Shown piece after piece: positions 52,455 through 59,213 of a stretch of DNA of 59,213 bases; position 1 is the first letter of the stretch, and each line of letters opens with the position of its first letter. Where the stretch lies: contig CAMDTN010000013.1 in NCBI GenBank assembly GCA_945907755.1, positions 1 through 59,213 of the forward strand, given 5' to 3'. The position numbers and the translations under genes are program-made. The notes under the pieces were generated by a model. It was given only the letters and a program-made list of their open reading frames with translations, had not been told where the DNA came from and did not search any database. This DNA comes from Singulisphaera sp. GP187. GTDB lineage: Bacteria; Planctomycetota; GCA-002687715.

Positions 52455-53210
52455 TTAGAGAATGCGCGTGTCGTGGCACTGCGAGAGCGCAATGCTGCCC
52501 GAGGGTTGCAGCACGGCAGCTTGCATGTGCAGCGCCATGCAGGCGAGCTGCGGCAGTTGTGGGATGAACAGTGCGATAGGTGGCGACGCGCCTTGCATGT
52601 CCAACACGCCTTGCAGATTCAAGCTGTACCCCGGCAACGCATTGGCGAGAGTCAACTGAAAGAGCACATCGTTATCCAGTGCGATGAAGCCGATGCCCGG
52701 CACCGCGATGCCGCTGTTGGTAGTGAATGAAGCCACCGCCGCATAGGGCATGCCCGCAGATCCCGGTGCGCTGAGCGCCAATTGCCACCACGAACCGAGC
52801 AGCGCGCCACTGAACTCATTCAGCACTGGGCCAGCAGTATTCACCGTCACCGGAAAAAACTCGGTGAACTGACTCCACGCTGCGTCGTAGTACACCACTT
52901 CAAACCAAAATGTCTCGGGCAGTATCACCGTGGGCGCAACCCATGTGGTGCTGTAGCTCTGGCATGCATTGACGGTCACGATTACAGGCAATGAGAAGCA
53001 CCCGCAGGGCACGATGGGCCCAGTTGGGCTGCCGCTGCGCACACTGGTGAAGCCTTGGCTGCTGGGCAGATGAATCGTGCCGCTAACGGCGCTCAGGGTC
53101 AGAGTGACCGTGCCGCCCCCCACCGCCGGGTCCGGTGTGGTGGTGCCCGCAATTTGCCCTTGGCCGTTCGCAACGACGACGCACACCAGCACCAACAAAA
53201 GGCTGCGCAT
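52455..53210 (-). CDS. Secreted protein with shared C-terminal module
   Basis: A 251-residue exported protein with a signal peptide of about 16 residues (VVVANG). The N-terminal 130 residues form a beta-rich domain with a CGCF and a NACQSY Cys segment. Residues of about 135-251 match the end of the metalloprotease at 10634: SWWQLALSAPGSAGMPYAA here against SWNWVQCRAPGDAGRPYMA there, then a LDNDVLFQLTL strand and a final ALHMQAAVLQ strand. This points to a common C-terminal module of secreted proteins of this organism. The start at 53210 has GGAG nine bases upstream. Function is unknown. Confidence 0.75.
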   Translation of the reverse strand: MRSLLLVLVCVVVANGQGQIAGTTTPDPAVGGGTVTLTLSAVSGTIHLPSSQGFTSVRSGSPTGPIVPCGCFSLPVIVTVNACQSYSTTWVAPTVILPETFWFEVVYYDAAWSQFTEFFPVTVNTAGPVLNEFSGALLGSWWQLALSAPGSAGMPYAAVASFTTNSGIAVPGIGFIALDNDVLFQLTLANALPGYSLNLQGVLDMQGASPPIALFIPQLPQLACMALHMQAAVLQPSGSIALSQCHDTRIL

Positions 53211-53299
53211 GATTCGGATCTCCGTCAGCATCATGCCATGCGCCGCGCGCGCAATGCAAGCGGCACGCTGCATCCACCGCGCGGCGCGCTATATGGTGC

Positions 53300-55327
53300 T
53301 CACGAGTGCGTGAACGGGGCCTCGGCGCGGGGGCCGTTTTTCAAGAAGTTGTCGATGCCGATCTTCATGTCCTGCGTGCGGCACACATCGCCGAAGCATA
53401 GGTTTTCGATGGTGAGCCCATCGGCCAGCGTCGTGCGCGCGCCGGCAAGCATCGCCTTGCACAGGATCGCATCCACCGCCTTTGATAGGTGCCCCAAGTC
53501 TGTTGCTGGCAATTCTTCGGGCACATCCAACAGCGGGCCCTTCTGAATGCCCGACAGTTTCACGCTGCCGTCGGCAAGGCCCAGCGCCAGCTTCGTGGCC
53601 ACAGCCAACAATTCGTCAGCCGCCGCCAACTCTTGCACCAAACCAAACTCGCGCGCTTCGGTGCTGGTGATATTGCGCCCGGTGCGCAAGAAGATTGCTG
53701 CGCGGGTGAGGCCGATCAAGCGTGGCAGTCGTTGCGATCCGCCGGCACCAGGAATGATGCCCAGTTTCACTTCAGGCTGGCCGCACAGGACTTTCAGTCC
53801 CGACACCGCGACGCGCGCAGTGCAAGCCATGGCCAATTCCAAACCGCCGCCGAAGGCCAAGCCATTCAGCGCGCAGACGACCGGCTTGCCCAGATTCTCC
53901 AGCAACAGCGTCAGGCTTTGCGCGTCGCGCGAATCCTTCATGCCCTGCTCGGGCGTGGTGGCCCGCGCCAAGAACTTGACATCGGCACCGGAGACAAAGG
54001 CCTTGCAACCAAAGCCAGTCAACACGACAGCCTTCACCGTCGCATCGCTGCGCAGCGCGCGGCAGTGTTCGCCAATCTGGCGGAACGCCGCTTCATCCAG
54101 CGAGTTCAGCGAGCCGGGGCGACGAATGGTGAGCAGCGCAACACCAGCGTGGTCTTGGCGCAATACCACGGGCACATCAATCGGACGCGCGGCTGCGGCG
54201 CACTGCGCCAACCAGCGCGGCGCCACGAAGCCTGCATTGCTCGCGGCATATTGTTGCGCCAGCGATAGCGCCTTGTCCAAACCCAGTTCGTTCGCGAGGC
54301 GCGCGGGGCCCTTCATCACCAAACCCATTTCGATGGCCATTTCGAAATCTGCCAGCGTGATCAAGCCGGCGCTCAAAATCTCGTCGCACAGCCCGAGGAA
54401 CGCGCCCTGCATGTTGGCGCGAATGGCGTCGGCACGCTCTGCCGGCACTTCAATCTTCTCGCCGCGCGCAAGCACTTCCCAAGCAGCACCGCTGGCCAGC
54501 GCGTCTTTCAACAACTGCGGCGTGCGGAACCACGGCATGATCTTCTCGCCCTCTTTGGCGAGGCCCGGCGCGGTGATGGCGTTACCGCCAGTGAGATTCA
54601 TTGCGGTGAATGGGCCGACGCCCAAACCCAACGCCTTGGCTGCCACGAAATCGACTTCCTTGGTGCTGCCCAAGCCTTGCTCGACGCACAGCGCCGCAGC
54701 CAAGAACAGGCCTTCGAACACAGGGTCCACCGCATAGCCGTAGCGACTCTTCACAAACACCGGCACTTTGCCGATGCGCTCATAGAAGTCGCGCACCCAT
54801 GTGGCCAGCGCTGGCTCGGTGTCGGCACCGGCCACTACTTCCACCATGTAATTGCGCTCGGCGGGGAAAAAGTAGTGCACCACTAAGCTGCGATTGCGGC
54901 GCGTCATGCTGGCGGCGATGACTTCTGGTTCCAAGTGGCTGGAGTTGCTGGCGAGGATCGCGTCCGGAGCGCACACGCGTTCAAGCTCTGCAAAGATCTT
55001 TGCTTTGATGGCCGCGCTTTCGGTGGCGGCTTCCACCACCAGCGTCGCACCAGCGAGTGCCGCGTAATCGCTGCTCCACTGCACTGCGGCTTTCATCGAC
55101 AGCGCTTCTGCCGCCTTGAACGCCCCGGCTTCCACGCCCTTATCAATCTTCTTTTCCAACTTCGCGCGCCCGCGCGTTAGCGCTTCGGCGCTGATGTCAA
55201 CAACCGTGATGGTGACGCCGGCCGAGGCGAGTGTCTTGGCGAAGTAGAGCGCAATGTCAGGCCCGATCTGCCCCGAACCAATGACGCCGATTTGTGAAAT
55301 GGTGCGACCGCGGAAAGTGAATGCCAT
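53300..55327 (-). CDS. 3-hydroxyacyl-CoA dehydrogenase / enoyl-CoA hydratase fusion
   Basis: A 675-residue bifunctional enzyme: the NAD-dependent dehydrogenase half comes first (about 1-390, with GVIGSGQIGPDIA and the LVVHYFFPA histidine), then the hydratase half (about 400-600, with the oxyanion motif NGLAFGGGLELA and PEVKLGIIPGAGGSQRL). This order is the reverse of FadB and matches the archaeal crotonyl-CoA hydratase/3-hydroxybutyryl-CoA dehydrogenase. It would process enoyl-CoA to 3-oxoacyl-CoA, or the reverse. AAGGA lies seven bases upstream of the ATG. It follows the thiolase gene on the same strand after 24 bases, so together they complete beta-oxidation from enoyl-CoA. Confidence 0.9.
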   Translation of the reverse strand: MAFTFRGRTISQIGVIGSGQIGPDIALYFAKTLASAGVTITVVDISAEALTRGRAKLEKKIDKGVEAGAFKAAEALSMKAAVQWSSDYAALAGATLVVEAATESAAIKAKIFAELERVCAPDAILASNSSHLEPEVIAASMTRRNRSLVVHYFFPAERNYMVEVVAGADTEPALATWVRDFYERIGKVPVFVKSRYGYAVDPVFEGLFLAAALCVEQGLGSTKEVDFVAAKALGLGVGPFTAMNLTGGNAITAPGLAKEGEKIMPWFRTPQLLKDALASGAAWEVLARGEKIEVPAERADAIRANMQGAFLGLCDEILSAGLITLADFEMAIEMGLVMKGPARLANELGLDKALSLAQQYAASNAGFVAPRWLAQCAAAARPIDVPVVLRQDHAGVALLTIRRPGSLNSLDEAAFRQIGEHCRALRSDATVKAVVLTGFGCKAFVSGADVKFLARATTPEQGMKDSRDAQSLTLLLENLGKPVVCALNGLAFGGGLELAMACTARVAVSGLKVLCGQPEVKLGIIPGAGGSQRLPRLIGLTRAAIFLRTGRNITSTEAREFGLVQELAAADELLAVATKLALGLADGSVKLSGIQKGPLLDVPEELPATDLGHLSKAVDAILCKAMLAGARTTLADGLTIENLCFGDVCRTQDMKIGIDNFLKNGPRAEAPFTHS

Positions 55328-55351
55328 GGGAGATCCTTTTTCTTGCGGCGC

Positions 55352-56557
55352 TCAGGCCACGCGAACTTCGAGACACAGCGCCATGGCGGAATCCCCCGCA
55401 GCGCAGCCCACAAACAGCCCGCGGCCACCGCCGCGCAGCACCAATTCTTCGATGAGTTCCACCACGAGGCGCGTGCCTGTGGGCCCTTGCGGATGCCCGA
55501 AGATCAGCGACGAACCAAAGCGGTTCACTGCGTCGGCAGGCACGCCGGTTTCGCGGCTGAAGTAAACATCGTTCACCGCGAAAGGGTTGTGCGTCTTGAT
55601 GGCGTTGCAATCAGCGAACGACCAACCTGCAGCCGCCAGCGCTTGACGCGCAGCCGGCACCGTTGCCATGGCCATGAAGCCCTTTTTCACGCGCGCTTCG
55701 CCTGAGGACACGATGCGAATGCTGACGGCTTTATCAGTGGCCAGTTCCTTCGCTTCGTCGGCGCCTGTCACCAACAGCCCCGCGTTGCCGTCCGCAGGAT
55801 GGGTTTGCGAACCGAAGGTCACCGTGCCTTCGGGCAGCACGGGCCGCAGCGCCGCCAAGCCTTCAGCGCTGGTGGCAAAAATGCCCTCGTCACCGCGCAC
55901 GGTGCCAATCACTTTCTTGCCCGACGGATTCAGTTCCAGCGGCAGCAGCATGAAGCGCTTCAAAAACGCAGAATCGTCTTTCAGCGCGTCTTGGTATTGC
56001 GCGTAGCGCAGCAATGTCAACGCGTCTTGCGTGGCGCGGTCGATGCCCGCTTCCTTCGCGACATTTTCTGCAGTGGCCACCATGGCCCCACCGGCCCACG
56101 GGTCTTTACTGAAATTGTCCATCACCCAGTTTTCAGATTGGCCTGTGCCACCCGGCGCGCTGGAGTCGCTGTAGTACAGATGCGGCCCGTTGGAGCAGCG
56201 GTCTGCGGTCAACACCAAGACGCGCGCATTGGAACCCGCGTCGATCATCGATGCCGCGGTGGCGATGGAACGCGCACCCGTAGCGCAGGCTTGCATCACG
56301 ATAGGCCCGGTGATTCCTGGCGCCCCCGTCAACGCCGCAACCCACGGAGCGCCATAGAAGCACTGCGTCGATGGCACGGTGAAGCCCAACACGATGCCGT
56401 CCAAAACCTTCGCGTCGATTTTCGCTCGGGCCAGCGCGCTGGTTGCGCATTGCGCGGCGAATTTCAGCGGGTGCAAGTTGGCCATGCTGCCTTGCCACTT
56501 CACGAAGGGGGTGGACCAGCCGCTGCCATAAGGGATGTACGCGCGTTGGAAGCTCAT
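55352..56557 (-). CDS. Thiolase (acetyl-CoA acyltransferase)
   Basis: Cleaves 3-oxoacyl-CoA with CoA, or condenses acetyl-CoA units. The 401-residue protein has the active-site Cys in QACATGARS, an unusual HNPFAVND in place of the NxHGGAIALGHP block, [11 protein letters not shown], and a final Cys in [11 protein letters not shown]. The start at 56557 has GGAG seven bases upstream. It is the first gene of the pair with the dehydrogenase-hydratase fusion, suggesting a fatty-acid or ketone-body pathway. No acyl-CoA dehydrogenase or CoA ligase is adjacent. Confidence 0.9.
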   Translation of the reverse strand: MSFQRAYIPYGSGWSTPFVKWQGSMANLHPLKFAAQCATSALARAKIDAKVLDGIVLGFTVPSTQCFYGAPWVAALTGAPGITGPIVMQACATGARSIATAASMIDAGSNARVLVLTADRCSNGPHLYYSDSSAPGGTGQSENWVMDNFSKDPWAGGAMVATAENVAKEAGIDRATQDALTLLRYAQYQDALKDDSAFLKRFMLLPLELNPSGKKVIGTVRGDEGIFATSAEGLAALRPVLPEGTVTFGSQTHPADGNAGLLVTGADEAKELATDKAVSIRIVSSGEARVKKGFMAMATVPAARQALAAAGWSFADCNAIKTHNPFAVNDVYFSRETGVPADAVNRFGSSLIFGHPQGPTGTRLVVELIEELVLRGGGRGLFVGCAAGDSAMALCLEVRVA

Positions 56558-56612
56558 GGGATTCTCCGAAGCGCAGCACCATAGCAAGCGCCTTCGCCAA
56601 GCGCGCGACAGC

Positions 56613-56618
56613 TATAGT
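56613..56618 (+). promoter_or_regulatory. -10 box placed for a leaderless start of ispG
   Basis: TATAGT ends six bases before the GTG at 56625, without a ribosome site. The same spacing occurs at the AAA gene and dus. Confidence 0.5.
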
Positions 56619-56624
56619 CCCCGC

Positions 56625-57851
56625 GTGAGCACCTTGATCTTGCGCAAAAATACCGTGTGCTGCCGTGTGGGCGCAGTGCCCGTGGGCGGCGGCGAACCCG
56701 TGGTGATTCAGTCCATGACCAACACGGACACTGAAGACGCGCCACGCACCGCAGAGCAAGTGGTGCAGTTGGCCAAGGCGGGTTCTGAATTAGTGCGCAT
56801 CACGGTGAACACGCTGGCCGCTGCGCAGCGCGTGGCAGAAATCCGCAAGCGCGTGTGCGACGCCGGAGTGGATGTGCCGTTGGTGGGCGACTTCCATTTC
56901 AATGGGCACAAATTGTTGCGCGAAGTGCCCGAGTGCGCCGCTGCGCTATCGAAGTACCGCATCAACCCCGGCAATGTCGGACGCGGCAGCCGCCACGACG
57001 AAAACTTTGTGACCATGGTGAAAGTCGCCATGGACCACGGCCGCCCTGTGCGCATCGGCGTGAACGGCGGCTCGTTAGACCCAGCGCTGTTAGACGAACT
57101 GATGGACGCCAACGCGGCCTGCGCTGCACCGCTGTCCGCCGAAGCGGTGTTCAACGAAGCCATGGTGCAAAGCGCGCTGCGTTCTGCCGCATTGGCCGAA
57201 GCCACGGGGCTGCCCCACAACGCCATCATCTTGTCGTGCAAGCTCAGCCGCGTGCAGGACATGATTGCTGTGTACCGCGCGCTGGCCGCGCGTTGCGACT
57301 GGCCATTGCATTTGGGCTTGACCGAAGCCGGCATGGGCGCGAAGGGCATCGTCGCCACCAGCGCCGCACTCGCCGTGCTGCTGCAAGAGGGCATCGGCGA
57401 CACCATCCGCGCCAGCCTTACGCCAGAACCGAATGGCGACCGCGCGCTGGAAGTGCGCGTGTGCCAGCAATTGCTGCAAAGCATGGGCATTCGCCCATTC
57501 ACGCCGCAAGTGACTGCGTGCCCCGGCTGCGGACGCACCACCAGCACCGTGTTCCAATCCCTCGCGCAACGCATCGAAGCGCATCTGCGCACCCGCATGG
57601 AAGTATGGAAGGGTGTGCATCCCGGAGTAGAAAACCTCCAAGTCGCTGTGATGGGCTGCGTAGTCAACGGCCCCGGCGAAAGTCGCGCCGCGCATTTGGG
57701 CATTTCGCTACCGGGCACCGGCGAAGAACCGCGCGCGCCAGTATTCGTCGATGGCCAATTGGTGAAATCGCTCTACGGGCCAGGCCTCGCCGACGAGTTC
57801 ATCGAGATGGTCGATGCTTATGTGCAGCGCCGCTGGCCCGCGCATTCATGA
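56625..57851 (+). CDS. ispG: 4-hydroxy-3-methylbut-2-en-1-yl diphosphate synthase
   Basis: Reduces methylerythritol cyclodiphosphate to HMBPP in the MEP isoprenoid pathway, using a 4Fe-4S cluster. The 408-residue protein has [42 protein letters not shown] and the iron-sulfur ligands in ACPGCGRTT and [12 protein letters not shown] chose the GTG at 56625: the reading from 56535 would add 30 residues lying inside the divergent thiolase start region. The promoter is probably leaderless. Its stop overlaps the convergent DUF1501 gene by six bases. Confidence 0.95.
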   Translation: MSTLILRKNTVCCRVGAVPVGGGEPVVIQSMTNTDTEDAPRTAEQVVQLAKAGSELVRITVNTLAAAQRVAEIRKRVCDAGVDVPLVGDFHFNGHKLLREVPECAAALSKYRINPGNVGRGSRHDENFVTMVKVAMDHGRPVRIGVNGGSLDPALLDELMDANAACAAPLSAEAVFNEAMVQSALRSAALAEATGLPHNAIILSCKLSRVQDMIAVYRALAARCDWPLHLGLTEAGMGAKGIVATSAALAVLLQEGIGDTIRASLTPEPNGDRALEVRVCQQLLQSMGIRPFTPQVTACPGCGRTTSTVFQSLAQRIEAHLRTRMEVWKGVHPGVENLQVAVMGCVVNGPGESRAAHLGISLPGTGEEPRAPVFVDGQLVKSLYGPGLADEFIEMVDAYVQRRWPAHS

Positions 57852-59213
57852 TTGGCGCAGAATGGGATGGATGATTTCGCCAGCCACATCGGTGAGGCGG
57901 TAATTGCGACCATTATGGAAATAGGTGAGTTTGGTGTGATCCATGCCGAGGCAATGCAGCATGGTGGCGTGAAGGTCGTTCACTGACACCGCGCCTTCAG
58001 TTGCTTTCCAACCGATGTCGTCGGTTGCGCCGTGGCTGACGCCACCCTTCACACCGCCGCCAGCCAACCACATCAAAAAACCATCCGGGTTGTGATCGCG
58101 CCCGCCATTAGTGCCCTGCGACATGGGCATGCGTCCAAACTCGCCGCCCCAAACAACCAGCGTGCTGTCCAACATGCCGCGCTGTTTCAGATCCGTCAGC
58201 AAACCTGCGAAGGGCACATCCGTTTCAGCGCAATGCAAATCGTGGTTTTCGCGCAGGCCGAAGTGCGCATCCCAACTGTCTTGCTGATGCCCACCGCCAG
58301 AATAGATCTGCACGAAGCGCACGCCGCGTTCGACCAAACGGCGCGCCACCAAGCATTGCGTGCCAACGGTGCGCGTGCGTTCGCTATCAAGCCCGTACAG
58401 CGTGCGCGTCGCGGCGCTCTCAGCAGCGAGGTCCGTCGCCTCCGGCGCGGCGCTCTGCATGGCATAGGCCATTTCATGGCTGCGAATGCGCGCTTCCAAT
58501 TCGGCCACCTGCGGATGAGCAGCGCTGTGCGCACGGTTCAGATCGAGCAGCAAATCCAATTGCGCTCGCTGCGCCGCATCGCTGACACCTGTAGGCCGCG
58601 CAAGATCCAAGATGGGCACGCCACTGGAGCGGAAGGGCACTCCTTGCAAGCTGGACGGCAAGAAGCCGCTGCTCCAATTCTGCGGGCCGCCGATGGGGCC
58701 ACCACGCGGGTCGAACATGACTACAAAATCGGGCAAGTTTTTCGCGGAAGAACCCAATCCATATTGCACCCACGAGCCAGCGCTAGGAAAGCCAACGCGC
58801 GTCATGCCTGTGTTCAGATGGAACAGCGCCGGCGCATGATTGTTCGATTCGCAGTGCACCGCTTTCAAGAACGCGATGTCATCCACACACTTCGCGAGCG
58901 CCGTGTGTTTGTTGCTCACCCACTGCCCGCACTGGCCATAGCGCTTGAAGCTGTATGGCGAACGCATCAAGTTGCCATTGTCTTTGAAAAATGTCTTGAT
59001 GCCAGCGGGCGGCGTCTTGCCGTGTAGCCGATCCAATTCGGTTTTAGGATCGAACAGATCCATCGCGCTGGGCCCGCCATACAAGAACAGCCAGATGACT
59101 GCCTTCGCCGTTGCCGCGCGCGGCGGAGCGTGAATGATGCGCGGCGCTGTTGCGGCGTCTTCGCCCAAGAGCGCACCGAGTGCGAGCAAGCCCAGCCCGC
59201 CGCCGCTGCTGCA
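57846..59213 (-). CDS. DUF1501 protein, N-terminus cut by window edge
   Basis: A secreted protein family highly expanded in planctomycetes and related bacteria, distantly similar to alkaline phosphatase/sulfatase folds. 455 residues are visible. Motifs include [25 protein letters not shown]-type region, [38 protein letters not shown]-like segment, and [27 protein letters not shown]. The frame stays open to the edge as [17 protein letters not shown], which looks like the end of a twin-arginine signal. DUF1501 genes are often paired with DUF1553/PSD1 cytochrome genes; such a gene may lie just outside. Function remains unknown. Confidence 0.92.
   Translation of the reverse strand, partial: CSSGGGLGLLALGALLGEDAATAPRIIHAPPRAATAKAVIWLFLYGGPSAMDLFDPKTELDRLHGKTPPAGIKTFFKDNGNLMRSPYSFKRYGQCGQWVSNKHTALAKCVDDIAFLKAVHCESNNHAPALFHLNTGMTRVGFPSAGSWVQYGLGSSAKNLPDFVVMFDPRGGPIGGPQNWSSGFLPSSLQGVPFRSSGVPILDLARPTGVSDAAQRAQLDLLLDLNRAHSAAHPQVAELEARIRSHEMAYAMQSAAPEATDLAAESAATRTLYGLDSERTRTVGTQCLVARRLVERGVRFVQIYSGGGHQQDSWDAHFGLRENHDLHCAETDVPFAGLLTDLKQRGMLDSTLVVWGGEFGRMPMSQGTNGGRDHNPDGFLMWLAGGGVKGGVSHGATDDIGWKATEGAVSVNDLHATMLHCLGMDHTKLTYFHNGRNYRLTDVAGEIIHPILRQS

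Noticed and set aside
1-59213. CRISPR arrays, tRNA or rRNA genes, insertion sequences, phage genes
   Set aside because: I looked for spaced direct repeats, cloverleaf-like sequence, transposase motifs and integrase genes and found none. Short structured RNAs could be missed by eye.

Overview
This window is GC-rich, densely packed bacterial DNA: 44 protein genes and no rRNA, tRNA, CRISPR array or insertion sequence that I can see. The gene content points to a planctomycete, most likely an environmental lineage. Supporting signs are the DUF1501 protein at the right edge, a Ser/Thr kinase fused to a formylglycine-generating-enzyme-like (SUMF1) domain, several large secreted proteins with a shared C-terminal module, GH29/GH2/sialate-esterase genes, and mixed use of Shine-Dalgarno and apparently leaderless starts. 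The phylum call is an inference from families, not from a marker gene.

Layout, left to right. 1-3.0 kb: the end of an ApbE flavin transferase, then a secreted choice-of-anchor L protein with its own promoter. 3.0-7.8 kb (minus): a four-gene unit of a membrane protein, hydantoinase A, hydantoinase B and a lipoprotein. 7.9-10.65 kb (plus): a glycerolipid cluster, plsY-gpsA-glycosyltransferase. 10.6-12.4 kb (minus): a secreted matrixin-type metalloprotease and a small secreted protein whose ribosome site lies in a hairpin. 12.7-16.7 kb (plus): 2-oxoacid:ferredoxin oxidoreductase korA-korB and an MFS-like permease. 16.7-19.1 kb (minus): an SGNH-like membrane protein and an unknown helical protein. 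19.3-24.7 kb: an M28 peptidase with PDZ domain, a methyltransferase (minus), and a tight two-gene module of MoxR-like AAA ATPase plus TraB/EreA-superfamily protein. 24.7-30.5 kb (minus): a large LamG-type secreted protein and the kinase-SUMF1 fusion.

30.5-38.2 kb is mostly core metabolism: glutamate dehydrogenase, cardiolipin synthase, a GAF plus degenerate GGDEF protein, an aminotransferase, thyA-folA, and a tRNA-dihydrouridine synthase. 38.2-46.5 kb holds sugar-polymer genes (GH29 fucosidase, sialate O-acetylesterase, GH2 enzyme). Between them lies a divergent pair: a thioredoxin-fold protein and a two-domain heavy-metal-associated protein with two in-frame TGA codons. 46.5-51.7 kb (minus): rhomboid protease, agmatine deiminase, N-carbamoylputrescine amidase and a helical-repeat protein; the middle two would make putrescine from agmatine. 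51.8-53.2 kb: a lipoprotein and a secreted protein. 53.3-56.6 kb (minus): thiolase and a 3-hydroxyacyl-CoA dehydrogenase/enoyl-CoA hydratase fusion. Then ispG, and the DUF1501 gene running off the edge.

The most striking result is at 40049-40609. Ordinary gene calling breaks this gene into fragments, but it reads as one 186-residue secreted protein if both TGA codons encode selenocysteine. Each TGA falls at or near the metal-binding CxxC position of its domain. Each is followed, at a suitable distance, by a two-tier hairpin with a CGTG-containing loop, as expected of bacterial SECIS elements. This is my main candidate for an undescribed system here: a double-selenocysteine HMA protein divergent from a thioredoxin-like protein.
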